Shown one piece after another: positions 1-8,417 of a stretch of 33,119 nucleotides of DNA. Position numbers and translations under genes: made by a program. The notes beneath the pieces are model-generated. The model made no database searches. It saw only the letters and a list, made by a program, of their open reading frames with translations, and was not told where the DNA came from. The DNA is from Patescibacteria group bacterium. GTDB taxonomy: Bacteria; Patescibacteriota; Patescibacteriia; SG8-24. The DNA lies in NCBI GenBank assembly GCA_018813785.1, contig JAHJAU010000019.1, positions 1 through 33,119 on the forward strand, read 5' to 3'. The stretch's first letter is position 1, and every line of letters starts with the position of its first letter.

Positions 1-615
1 ATCGAACTAGGTCACGAAGTCGGACAACTAGAAGAATATCTACCAGCCGATATTCACGGCATTAAAAATGATGACGGTAGCGTTAGACAACCCGGCATAC
101 GTATTGGCATAAAGGCAACAAAATGGAACGGTATTTGGTTTGACTTGCCGGGTGACCAGTTTAACCACTCTGACGCGCACGTATTAGTAAAGGTAGGTAC
201 AGGTAGAGACCATCTTTTTGCTTATTTTAAAAAAATAAGCGTCTTCAAAGACAAGGTATTGCAAAAAGGTAAGGATATCGGGCTTCTATCAGAGAGTGAG
301 GCTGATTCACTATACGACTCTCTACCCACCTTTAAGCCTATACCTGCATATATTTGTGGCTTTGCTTCTGTCCAAGACGAATATACAGAGTTGGATTACA
401 AAGGTAAGAAGGGCAGAAAAAATTACACGATCACAGAGTGGCGCGGATCAATTAAACCTGGTGATTTAGAAGGCATTAGCAGGATACTGGAGATTGAAGG
501 AAAGATAACTTTTGAAGGTATAGGAACTTTCTCACACGATAAGGGCTATCTGTTCAACGCAGGGAGCTTGCGTTGGCAAAAAAATGACTGGGATGAGCTA
601 ATTAAATTACTATGA
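1..615 (+). CDS. Partial CDS (5' end outside window); hypothetical, possibly a type II restriction-endonuclease-like protein
   Basis: The frame is open from base 1 (IELGHEVGQLEEYLPADIHGIKN...IRIGIKATKWNGIWFDLPGDQFNHSDAHVLVKVG...), so the TTG at 145 is probably not the true start. The D...GIKATK arrangement resembles a PD-(D/E)xK core, but this is by eye only. Confidence 0.6.
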   Translation: MELGHEVGQLEEYLPADIHGIKNDDGSVRQPGIRIGIKATKWNGIWFDLPGDQFNHSDAHVLVKVGTGRDHLFAYFKKISVFKDKVLQKGKDIGLLSESEADSLYDSLPTFKPIPAYICGFASVQDEYTELDYKGKKGRKNYTITEWRGSIKPGDLEGISRILEIEGKITFEGIGTFSHDKGYLFNAGSLRWQKNDWDELIKLL

Positions 616-2153
616 GGGCTGTAATACTAGCGCGCGTATCAACGGAAGACCAGCGCGAAGCAGGCAACTCGCTCCCCGCGCAAATTACTCGTATTGAGGC
701 ATACTGCAAACGCAATGGATTCGAGGTCGCGAATCAGCACAGCTTTGATGAAAGTGCTTATAAGGAACGCCGCGACCAATTTGATAAAATCCTCGAAAAA
801 CTAAACAAAAGCAAGAATGTGATGGCGGTCTGCTTCGACAAAGTAGACCGCTTTTCGCGTAACGTGTTTGATGTTCGCGTCGCTACGCTCTATGACATGG
901 CAATCAACGGCAAGATTGAGCTGCACTTTGTTTCTGACGGGCTGGTAATTCATAAAGACATATCCGCCGCAGAAAAGTTTCAGTTCAGCGTAAGTCTCGG
1001 ACTCGCTAAATACTATTCGGACGCTATCAGCGATAACGTAAAGCGCGCCTTTGAAGAAAAACGCAGAAATGGCGAGTGGACTGGTAAAGCTCCCCTCGGC
1101 TACATGAACATCAAGACCGATGATGAGAAAAGCGACATCATACCAGATCCGCAAACCTCGCATATCATCGTTGAGATGTTCGAACTGTATGCCGCCGGAA
1201 AAGGCTCAATCCGCACTCTGCAAGATAGGGCATACGACATGGGATTGCGCGGCAGAACCGGAAAGAAGGCAGGGAGCAGTATGATTGCCCACCTGCTAAA
1301 CAACCCCTTCTATCATGGCGTTGCTCGCCTCCCCTCGACTGGCTACGAATATCCGCACCGCTATCAACCGCTTATCAGCAAAGACCTATTCGACCAATGC
1401 CAAGCCCGGATGAAAGGCTGGAGCAAGAAGCGGTTCAAATACGCCGCCAAGCCTTTTGCCCTACGCGGTTTGGTTAGATGTTCCAAGTGTGGGTGCGCCC
1501 TTAGCCCGGATGCAAAGAAGGGTGGAAAATACGTTTATTACGCCTGCACGAACGCCAGAAAGGATATCTGCAACAAGAAGATACATGTACGTGAAGAAGA
1601 GCTCCTAGAGCCAATCAGTGGCATTTTCGAGGCTTTTGACGCTATTCCGCAATCCACGATAGACGGATTAATTGACGCGTTAAAAAAGACGCATGAGGCT
1701 AAGACTGAATTCCATAATCGGGAAATCAGCAGGCTACAGACCGAATACAACACCCAGCAAGCGCGACAGGATAAGCTAATGGATTTATTACTCGATGGCA
1801 GTATTACTAAGGCAGACTACGACAATAAATGTAAGCAAATCAAGGAACGCCAGCACAACATCAACATCGAGCTAGAAGAATACACCAACGCCGATGAAAG
1901 CTACATTATTAGCGCAACCATGGTATTAAATCTAGCTAAGAACGCCCTCACGCTATTCGAAAGTTCGAAACCCGAGGAAAAGCGCGAGATTCTGGGATAC
2001 GTACTTTCGAACTCGGTTTTTGACGGGGAGAAACTAATACCAGAACTGAAGAAACCCTTTGATTCTATTGCAGAATCAGCCCGGCAAGCACTCGCCATGA
2101 AATCGAAAAAGAGGGCTTTTGACCCTCTTTGTCCGATATGGCTGCGGGACTAG
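612..2153 (+). CDS. Large serine recombinase (resolvase + recombinase + zinc ribbon domains)
   Basis: N-terminal ILARVSTEDQREAGNSLPAQ with catalytic Ser; GKAPLGYMN recombinase domain; zinc ribbon CSKCGCALSP...YYACTN; C-terminal coiled-coil. ATGA overlap with the upstream ORF. Confidence 0.95.
   Translation: MRAVILARVSTEDQREAGNSLPAQITRIEAYCKRNGFEVANQHSFDESAYKERRDQFDKILEKLNKSKNVMAVCFDKVDRFSRNVFDVRVATLYDMAINGKIELHFVSDGLVIHKDISAAEKFQFSVSLGLAKYYSDAISDNVKRAFEEKRRNGEWTGKAPLGYMNIKTDDEKSDIIPDPQTSHIIVEMFELYAAGKGSIRTLQDRAYDMGLRGRTGKKAGSSMIAHLLNNPFYHGVARLPSTGYEYPHRYQPLISKDLFDQCQARMKGWSKKRFKYAAKPFALRGLVRCSKCGCALSPDAKKGGKYVYYACTNARKDICNKKIHVREEELLEPISGIFEAFDAIPQSTIDGLIDALKKTHEAKTEFHNREISRLQTEYNTQQARQDKLMDLLLDGSITKADYDNKCKQIKERQHNINIELEEYTNADESYIISATMVLNLAKNALTLFESSKPEEKREILGYVLSNSVFDGEKLIPELKKPFDSIAESARQALAMKSKKRAFDPLCPIWLRD
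2108..2130 (-). terminator. Rho-independent terminator downstream of tRNA-Gln
   Basis: Minus strand AAAGAGGG-tcaaaag-CCCTCTTT followed by T-rich sequence. Confidence 0.75.
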
Positions 2154-2212
2154 GACTCGAACCTAGATTAACTGGGCCAGAACCAGTCGTCCTACCATTA
2201 GACGATCCCGCA
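2139..2212 (-). tRNA. tRNA-Gln (anticodon CTG), CCA encoded
   Basis: Reverse complement TGCGGGATCGTCTAATGGTAGGACGACTGGTTCTGGCCCAGTTAATCTAGGTTCGAGTCCTAGTCCCGCAGCCA: 7-bp acceptor stem, anticodon stem ACTGG/CCAGT with loop TTCTGGC, GGTTCGAGTCC T-arm, discriminator G plus CCA. Confidence 0.95.
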
Positions 2213-2252
2213 ATGTTTGAATTTCGAAATGAATAACCAATCCACCAACCCC

Positions 2253-3968
2253 TCACCCGACAATTTTACCACCAAAAGTTGCAGCAATTTTGTCCGCATC
2301 AGTGATTGATTCTGCAGTCACCAACTGCAATCCTGACCGCACTGATTCCGTCACAAATTCCGTCGCGGCGACGTCATTATGCTCCACCGCATCATTTTTT
2401 TCAAGACTGACACCTTCAACAATAATCTTTCGCCCTAATGCGCCAGATAAGGCTTCTTCCAAAACTGTCCGAGTACGAACATCATTCAGTTTATCTTTAT
2501 AAAACCTAAAGCCAGAACCAAGCCGCACTTTCCGCCCAATCACCTCAACTGGCTTAACGGCCCCCAATAAAAATGACAGCGATTGACTAACCTTAGAAAC
2601 TTTTCTGACACAATCCAACCAAACGCTCCTAACCTCTTCGATTGTGGCCGCGGCAGCGGTATTCTCTTCTTCTTCTGTCGAAGGCTCCGACGATTGCTCG
2701 TTGGCCGTAACTTCGAGCGGCTCTGACTCTTTTTCAGCTACCGAATCAAGTTTGGAATCATCAGTGACCGTCGCCGACTTAATATTCTGTACGGGCAAAA
2801 AATTATCTTTGGCCTCCTGTGTCCGGCGATCCATGTCACCACTATGATTGTCACCCTGACCAGCAGTACCGATCTGACAAATGATCACTGCTGCCAATTC
2901 TAATGGTAGTTGGGCTGGATGACTGGCTTTTAACTCCCGACGTTTCTCCAATAACACCTCGAGTGCACGAATCAAAAACGGCAATTCAGCTACTTTGGCC
3001 CAACCGGCTATTCGCACCAATCGACTCTCATCTAAATCAACCTTAAAAGCATCAGTTTTACCGCCAGCTAATTTAACCAGCATGGTTTGACGCAATATCT
3101 CCGTGGCTTCGTCCGTCAACTGCTCGATATCCGCACCGGCATCCAACGCCTCGCCAATCGTCGCCAGGGCTGTAGCCGTAGCGCCGGCCAATAAGGCATC
3201 GACAAACTTGGCTGACGACTCCCAGTCAGATCGCGGCAAAATCGCCAGTGCCAATTCATCACTGATCTGCTGATTGTCCGCCACAGCCAATAACTTGCCC
3301 AACAATCCTTCAGCGTCCCGCAGACACCCCTCGGAATGACGTGCAATTTCAGCCAAAACACGCTCGCTCACACTGACCTCCTCCAGAGTGGAAATCGACT
3401 GCAGACGTTTAATAACCGCGTTCACCGAAATCTTACGAAGATCAAACCTCTGACAACGGGAAATCACGGTTGCTGGAAGTTTTTGCAGTTCAGTTGTCGC
3501 CAACAAAAAAAGAACGTTAGGCGGCGGTTCTTCCAAAGTCTTCAATAAAGCATTAAACGCCGAGGTTGAGAGCATGTGCACCTCATCGATAATAAACACT
3601 TTATACTTCAGATGCACCGGAGCGAAGCGCGCATTCTCGATAATATTCTCGCGCACCGCATCAACGCCCGTGTGTGACGCGGCGTCCATCTCAATAATGT
3701 CCAGACTGCCGCCTTCGGTTACTGCCAGACAGTTGGTGCACTGATTGCAGGGTTCACCAGAATCTGCCGGCCGCTCCAGACAGTTCACTGCTTTGGCAAA
3801 AATTCGCGCCGTGGTGGTCTTACCGACACCGCGTGGTCCAGCCAATAAATAGGCGTGAGCTATTTGCCCCGACAAAACTTCATAAGCCAGTGTATTCTTA
3901 ACATGATCCTGACCGGCGATATCCGACCAGGACTGAGGACGATATTTTCTGTAAAGTGTGGCCGACAT
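2253..3968 (-). CDS. dnaX: DNA polymerase III subunit gamma/tau
   Basis: MSATLYRKYRPQSWSDIAGQDHVKNTLAYEV...AYLLAGPRGVGKTTTARIFAKAVNC, zinc module C..C..C..C, IDEVHMLSTSAFNALLKTLEEPP. Confidence 0.96.
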   Translation of the reverse strand: MSATLYRKYRPQSWSDIAGQDHVKNTLAYEVLSGQIAHAYLLAGPRGVGKTTTARIFAKAVNCLERPADSGEPCNQCTNCLAVTEGGSLDIIEMDAASHTGVDAVRENIIENARFAPVHLKYKVFIIDEVHMLSTSAFNALLKTLEEPPPNVLFLLATTELQKLPATVISRCQRFDLRKISVNAVIKRLQSISTLEEVSVSERVLAEIARHSEGCLRDAEGLLGKLLAVADNQQISDELALAILPRSDWESSAKFVDALLAGATATALATIGEALDAGADIEQLTDEATEILRQTMLVKLAGGKTDAFKVDLDESRLVRIAGWAKVAELPFLIRALEVLLEKRRELKASHPAQLPLELAAVIICQIGTAGQGDNHSGDMDRRTQEAKDNFLPVQNIKSATVTDDSKLDSVAEKESEPLEVTANEQSSEPSTEEEENTAAAATIEEVRSVWLDCVRKVSKVSQSLSFLLGAVKPVEVIGRKVRLGSGFRFYKDKLNDVRTRTVLEEALSGALGRKIIVEGVSLEKNDAVEHNDVAATEFVTESVRSGLQLVTAESITDADKIAATFGGKIVG

Positions 3969-4037
3969 GTTGGGCGTACAGTTTCAACTAAGTATAATAG
4001 AACAGCGGTCCGAGAGACCGCTACTTTATTAGCCGCT

Positions 4038-4997
4038 CTAACCGAGCGGATTGCGCTTAATAATATTCTCGACAGCTGCCCAGCGAGACGGGGCATTCTT
4101 CGGTACCAACAACACCACTTCATCTCCTGGTTCACCTTTAAAGTAAGTTACGCTGGCTTTCAGGATATTCCAACGACGATTCTCGGAAGTAGCATAGAAT
4201 TCACCGATCGTCTGATCGTAACTAAGAGCACCAATCAATCTTGATCGTTCGATTGGTCCGATCTGTTTGTAGATGAACGAACCTTTGGGGGTGATGGTCA
4301 GCTTTAACATATCACCTTCGACCAATTTGGATTTGGAAGCGTAGTTTGGTGGTACTAAGTAACTCTTGCCGTCCGAACCAACCATGCCCCGGCCATCAAA
4401 CACACCCTCAACCACTCGACCATCAATCGGCTTCAGCAACGACAAATCCTCCCGATTAGCATTAGCCACCAGTCCTTTTTCGTCTGACATCGATAAAGCG
4501 ATTGATTTTAATTCTGTCTGCGCGTCTGCTTCAGCCCCAGTCTCCAACAGACGAATCACGGCTGTGATCTGTTGCTCCACCTGTCGCAAAACCTTGAGCG
4601 CGATATTTAATTTATTGGAATCGGCGTCAGTAGCTGCTTCACTGCTGTCGGCCGAGGAAATTTTCGATTCAGGTTCAGACCCAATATCGTTTAAAAAAGT
4701 ATCGTGTCCAGCCGCACCTAAAATATCATTAGTATCTTCTATGTTTAAATCATCAAACAAACCGTTATTGCTACCGACTGGGTGATTGATCTGATTAACC
4801 CCATCCTCCAATAAGTCGTCACCGAACTGATTTTGATTATTGTTAACTGGTTTCTGATTTGCCAGATCATCGTCAGTTACTGGCTGATCTTCGACTCGAA
4901 TCGTTTGTTGCGCCTGCAGAAAACTGGTTAAGGGCCTGGACTGAGCCGAATCGTCGTCATGACTAAAATAACTTACCGGTTTTGTTTGGTTATCCAT
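4038..4997 (-). CDS. Hypothetical protein with acidic/Asn-rich N-terminal region and compact C-terminal beta-rich domain
   Basis: Long ORF; C-terminal VVEGVFDGRGMVGSDGKSYLVPPNYASKSKLVEGDMLKLTITPKGSFIYKQIGPIERSRLIG domain; codon-like composition. Confidence 0.8.
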   Translation of the reverse strand: MDNQTKPVSYFSHDDDSAQSRPLTSFLQAQQTIRVEDQPVTDDDLANQKPVNNNQNQFGDDLLEDGVNQINHPVGSNNGLFDDLNIEDTNDILGAAGHDTFLNDIGSEPESKISSADSSEAATDADSNKLNIALKVLRQVEQQITAVIRLLETGAEADAQTELKSIALSMSDEKGLVANANREDLSLLKPIDGRVVEGVFDGRGMVGSDGKSYLVPPNYASKSKLVEGDMLKLTITPKGSFIYKQIGPIERSRLIGALSYDQTIGEFYATSENRRWNILKASVTYFKGEPGDEVVLLVPKNAPSRWAAVENIIKRNPLG

Positions 4998-5116
4998 ATA
5001 ATTATGGCCGTTTTTATTTGCTTGCTGTGTTTATTAATAGTGCCGAGCAGTTCGTTTTTGGCTCGTTGCCCGTCCACCGTACCACGACCAAAACCCTCAG
5101 TCAACTGCTTTTTAAG

Positions 5117-5147
5117 CCTAAAATCGGCGGTTCTGGCCGCCGATTTT
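5117..5147 (-). terminator. Rho-independent terminator-like hairpin downstream of the TraG-like ATPase
   Basis: Inverted repeat AAAATCGGCGG-ttctgg-CCGCCGATTTT just past the stop of the minus-strand ATPase. Confidence 0.7.
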
Positions 5148-5166
5148 CTGAATAATTTAATAAAAC

Positions 5167-7710
5167 TTAGATGGTTGATCCCCGAGCACTGGTGTCAATT
5201 GGTGCTTTGCTAGCCAGTTGAGTACGAGCCATGATTTCCTGCTCAACAATAGTGCGATCCCGGCCATACTTAAGACGAGCCAGTTGTTTAATCGCCGCGG
5301 CCAACTTTTTATTGCCGACTACCATCGGTGGTGATTTCATGACAAATGGCCGTGACACCGTGTTGTCGATCAACAATTTAGTGTTCCAATGAATCTTATC
5401 AACGTTCATTAAATCATAAGCATTAAATACCGGTTCAAACTCCTTTTGTAAAAATTCCGCGTCATCTATGCCAACTCGACCGACTAATTTAGTACCAACA
5501 TTACCAATAACCGCGTCTCGAATTTCGGTATCGCCCTTCGGTGCTAACTGAGCGATATACTGATGAGCGATCGTCAACGACAAACGATATTTGCGAGCCT
5601 CAGACAAAATCGTCGCGATCGACGGAGTGATGAAGTTCTGAAACTCGTCAATGTATAAAAAGAAATCATGACGATCTTCTTTGGGTGTGTCAGCCCGTCC
5701 CATGGCGGCCATCTGCAATTTGGTAACCATAATCAAGCCGAGCAAATTAGCATTGATGTCACCTATCCTGCCCTTGGACAAATTTACCAATAAAATCTTT
5801 TTGTTATCCATGACCTCACGAAAATCAAAGGCTGATTTAGTCTGACCGATAATATTGCGCATCATGGCATTTTCCACGAATCGACCAACCTTCGAAATTA
5901 TATAGCCAAACATTTCCGATTTATGAAAGTCCGAAGTTCTGGCCACCTCGTTCTCCCAGTACGAACGCACCACTGGATCAGTGACCTTAGCCACCCACTT
6001 CTTTTGATACTCTGGATCAGTAACTAAACGCGGTACTTCAGCGATGGTGCCCGGGCTGTCTTTGTCGGCCATCAGGGTCAGCATGAGATTACGCATAGTA
6101 TGCTCAAACATCGGACCGATCATTTCTGGTGGAAAAAGTTTATAGAAAATAGCGATCATTTCACCCACAACAAAATCTTCCATTTCTTTGGATGGCGCCT
6201 CGAGCATGTTCAGACCCAATGGACGATCGTGATCTGATGGATCAAAAACAATAACATCCTCCGCTCGTTCCTTGGGAACACAAGATAGCGCGGTTTCCAC
6301 CAAGTCACCATGCGGATCAATAACCCCCACGCCAAAACCAGCTTTGATATCCTGCTCAATTAAAGCAGCCATATATTCCGACTTACCAGAACCGGATCCA
6401 CCAATGATATACGTATGGCGAAAACGATCATCATTTTTTTGATGTACTTCGGTAGTTACGCCGCGATATTGTGCTATACCCAGCAATAATCCTTCTTTGG
6501 GAATATTCGCTGGTGGCGGGGATTTACGTGCCAATAACCACTTGATGTTCGGTGTTTCGGTTGACGGCAGCGGCATATGATAAATGCTCGCCAACTCATC
6601 GCCAGTCAGCACGAACCTCAATTTTTCGTCAAAATGACGAAAAATAAAATCCTCAATTATTTTCTGTGGTTTCTTATTGGATCGCACCAGCTCATTACCA
6701 TAATTTGGTACGTTATATTGTGAAAATGCACCGACTATATTATTAAGATACGTCTGGGCTTTGGCCAAATGCTGTGCTGACGCAATAATCCGAATATTCA
6801 CATCAAGTCCAAACTCAGCAGCCTTCTCTTCAATGGACTTAACCATCTCTTGCTCACGCTCAGACATGCGATGCTCTTTCTTTTCAGCGGACGATTCACC
6901 TGGCTTGGTTGTTTTAAAATACTCTTTCAAAGTTTTTATAAACGTATCGCCCTTTAGCGCTTCTTTAAAGTCTTTGCCTTGATGCATTTTACTTGCGATC
7001 TTCAAACCAAGTTCACGCCAACCAGCTTTGGCTGAACGCACCACTATCTGCACCGCGGCCCCATCGCCTTTTTCAACTTTAGAAATTGAATTAGTGACGG
7101 CATTCAATGGATCAGAATCCATCTGTCGATAGTTCTTGATCGGAAACATGTTCTGCCGCTTAAACTTAAAAGATGTAACGGCAACCTGACCTTGTGGCGA
7201 AAAAATATTATAATCATCAACTACTTCAATATCAGCATGAGGATATTGCGCTTGAATCTGCTGCTCAATAAATTCCTGCTGATCCAAATTGACGACGACA
7301 TAAAAATAGATCAGACCGTTTTGGGCCACAATCTCAAATGAAAAAGAGTCTTCACGTCCAACCGTCGCAGCTTTAAGACCGCGCTGAGCACGAAGCCCAC
7401 CAATCGCTGAAAAAATATTAGTCATGATGGCGATGTCTTCCTGGATCTCTTGCAAAGTTTTTTCTCGCTGACCGGCATCACCCTTCTCTGAAGATTCTTT
7501 GGGAACAGAGACCAGAAGCACGACTTTTTTAAGTGCTGCGCCAGTTTGATAACGTCGGCTGATTCCAGCTCGAATCACCAACATCACCACGACCAAAATA
7601 ACCAAACCAACTAAAGCTAAAATCAAACCCAAAAAAAGCGAGCTGTTCATAAAACCAGAAACCGCTTCTGGTTCAACTGATGAGCTAAAACCAAACTGCA
7701 ATAACATCAT
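5167..7710 (-). CDS. TraG/VirD4/VirB4-like (DUF87/HerA-class) membrane-anchored ATPase
   Basis: N-terminal TM segment; Walker A IIGGSGSGKSEY; VIDPHGDLVE; Walker B-like FFLYIDEFQNF. ORF opens at 7746, but ATG at 7710 immediately follows the upstream stop. Confidence 0.85.
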   Translation of the reverse strand: MMLLQFGFSSSVEPEAVSGFMNSSLFLGLILALVGLVILVVVMLVIRAGISRRYQTGAALKKVVLLVSVPKESSEKGDAGQREKTLQEIQEDIAIMTNIFSAIGGLRAQRGLKAATVGREDSFSFEIVAQNGLIYFYVVVNLDQQEFIEQQIQAQYPHADIEVVDDYNIFSPQGQVAVTSFKFKRQNMFPIKNYRQMDSDPLNAVTNSISKVEKGDGAAVQIVVRSAKAGWRELGLKIASKMHQGKDFKEALKGDTFIKTLKEYFKTTKPGESSAEKKEHRMSEREQEMVKSIEEKAAEFGLDVNIRIIASAQHLAKAQTYLNNIVGAFSQYNVPNYGNELVRSNKKPQKIIEDFIFRHFDEKLRFVLTGDELASIYHMPLPSTETPNIKWLLARKSPPPANIPKEGLLLGIAQYRGVTTEVHQKNDDRFRHTYIIGGSGSGKSEYMAALIEQDIKAGFGVGVIDPHGDLVETALSCVPKERAEDVIVFDPSDHDRPLGLNMLEAPSKEMEDFVVGEMIAIFYKLFPPEMIGPMFEHTMRNLMLTLMADKDSPGTIAEVPRLVTDPEYQKKWVAKVTDPVVRSYWENEVARTSDFHKSEMFGYIISKVGRFVENAMMRNIIGQTKSAFDFREVMDNKKILLVNLSKGRIGDINANLLGLIMVTKLQMAAMGRADTPKEDRHDFFLYIDEFQNFITPSIATILSEARKYRLSLTIAHQYIAQLAPKGDTEIRDAVIGNVGTKLVGRVGIDDAEFLQKEFEPVFNAYDLMNVDKIHWNTKLLIDNTVSRPFVMKSPPMVVGNKKLAAAIKQLARLKYGRDRTIVEQEIMARTQLASKAPIDTSARGSTI

Positions 7711-7711
7711 A

Positions 7712-8227
7712 TTATTCGGACGACTTATTATGACGCTCGGTGTCAATTTGCATGAGCGCGTCGGCCTTAATTTTTGCCTCCTGACGAAGAAACCATTTAT
7801 TTACATGAGGAATCATTTTCAACCAGTCGATAATCATCTCAATAAGTCGTTTGGCAGTTAACCGCCCGGTGGCCATGCCGTCACGCACTACCCGAGCAAT
7901 GCGCTCACCCTCGGCCTTAAACCTGACTCGCAAACTTGGCGACAATTCGCGATAAACATCCCACAGACCATCTTCCAGCTCGCGCTCAACCAAACTCAGC
8001 AGCGGATCACGGGCAGCTGTGGTGGTCTTAATAGCCTGAATAGCAGGCGAAATTGATATAGAAGTCGGCGTTTCTCCGGTTTCTGAGGAAGTCAGTTCAT
8101 GAACCTGTTCAGCTGTAGTTTCAGGTGTTTTTTCAGTCTCCAAAGACTGCTCCACTGCTCCATCTGACAAAATCTTCCGCTCTCCAGCTTCTGCAGGCTT
8201 ATTCTCAACGATTGACGGCTTATTCAT
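7712..8227 (-). CDS. Hypothetical protein, cotranscribed with the ATPase
   Basis: ORF ends 1 nt before the ATPase ATG; preceded by an extended -10 TATGGTATAAT on the minus strand. Confidence 0.75.
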   Translation of the reverse strand: MNKPSIVENKPAEAGERKILSDGAVEQSLETEKTPETTAEQVHELTSSETGETPTSISISPAIQAIKTTTAARDPLLSLVERELEDGLWDVYRELSPSLRVRFKAEGERIARVVRDGMATGRLTAKRLIEMIIDWLKMIPHVNKWFLRQEAKIKADALMQIDTERHNKSSE

Positions 8228-8249
8228 AAGTTAAGGTTATCTAGCTTTA

Positions 8250-8258
8250 ATTATACCA
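8250..8258 (-). promoter_or_regulatory. Extended -10 promoter element (TGGTATAAT) for the 8227 gene
   Basis: Minus strand TATGGTATAATT, 22 nt upstream of the start codon. Confidence 0.55.
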
Positions 8259-8400
8259 TATTTAGCGAAAAAATGGCCTAACCACTTTATGGTTATTCAA
8301 CAACCAACGATTGAATAGCTAAAAATTGGTAATTTGTTGTCTAACTGAATAAAAAATGGCTCAGCTCAAAATAATTTAAACCTAAATTAAGGTTATTTTA

Positions 8401-8409
8401 TGGTATAAT
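8401..8409 (+). promoter_or_regulatory. Extended -10 promoter element (TGGTATAAT) for the CorA-like gene
   Basis: TGGTATAATGTATATCT-ATG; only 8 nt between the -10 element and the start codon. Confidence 0.6.
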
Positions 8410-8417
8410 GTATATCT

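Noticed and set aside
801-1163. 120-aa minus ORF inside the recombinase
   Set aside because: Antisense shadow of a strongly supported CDS with no recognisable motifs.
2065-2256. Minus ORF containing SSNGRTTGSGPVNLGSSPSPA
   Set aside because: It is a translation of the tRNA-Gln gene and flanks, a well-known type of spurious ORF.
3855-4244. 129-aa plus ORF
   Set aside because: Covers the antisense of the dnaX start and the neighbouring gene; low-complexity random-like protein.
4366-4785. 139-aa plus ORF rich in Ser
   Set aside because: Antisense of the acidic region of the 4038-4997 CDS; composition explained by the opposite strand.
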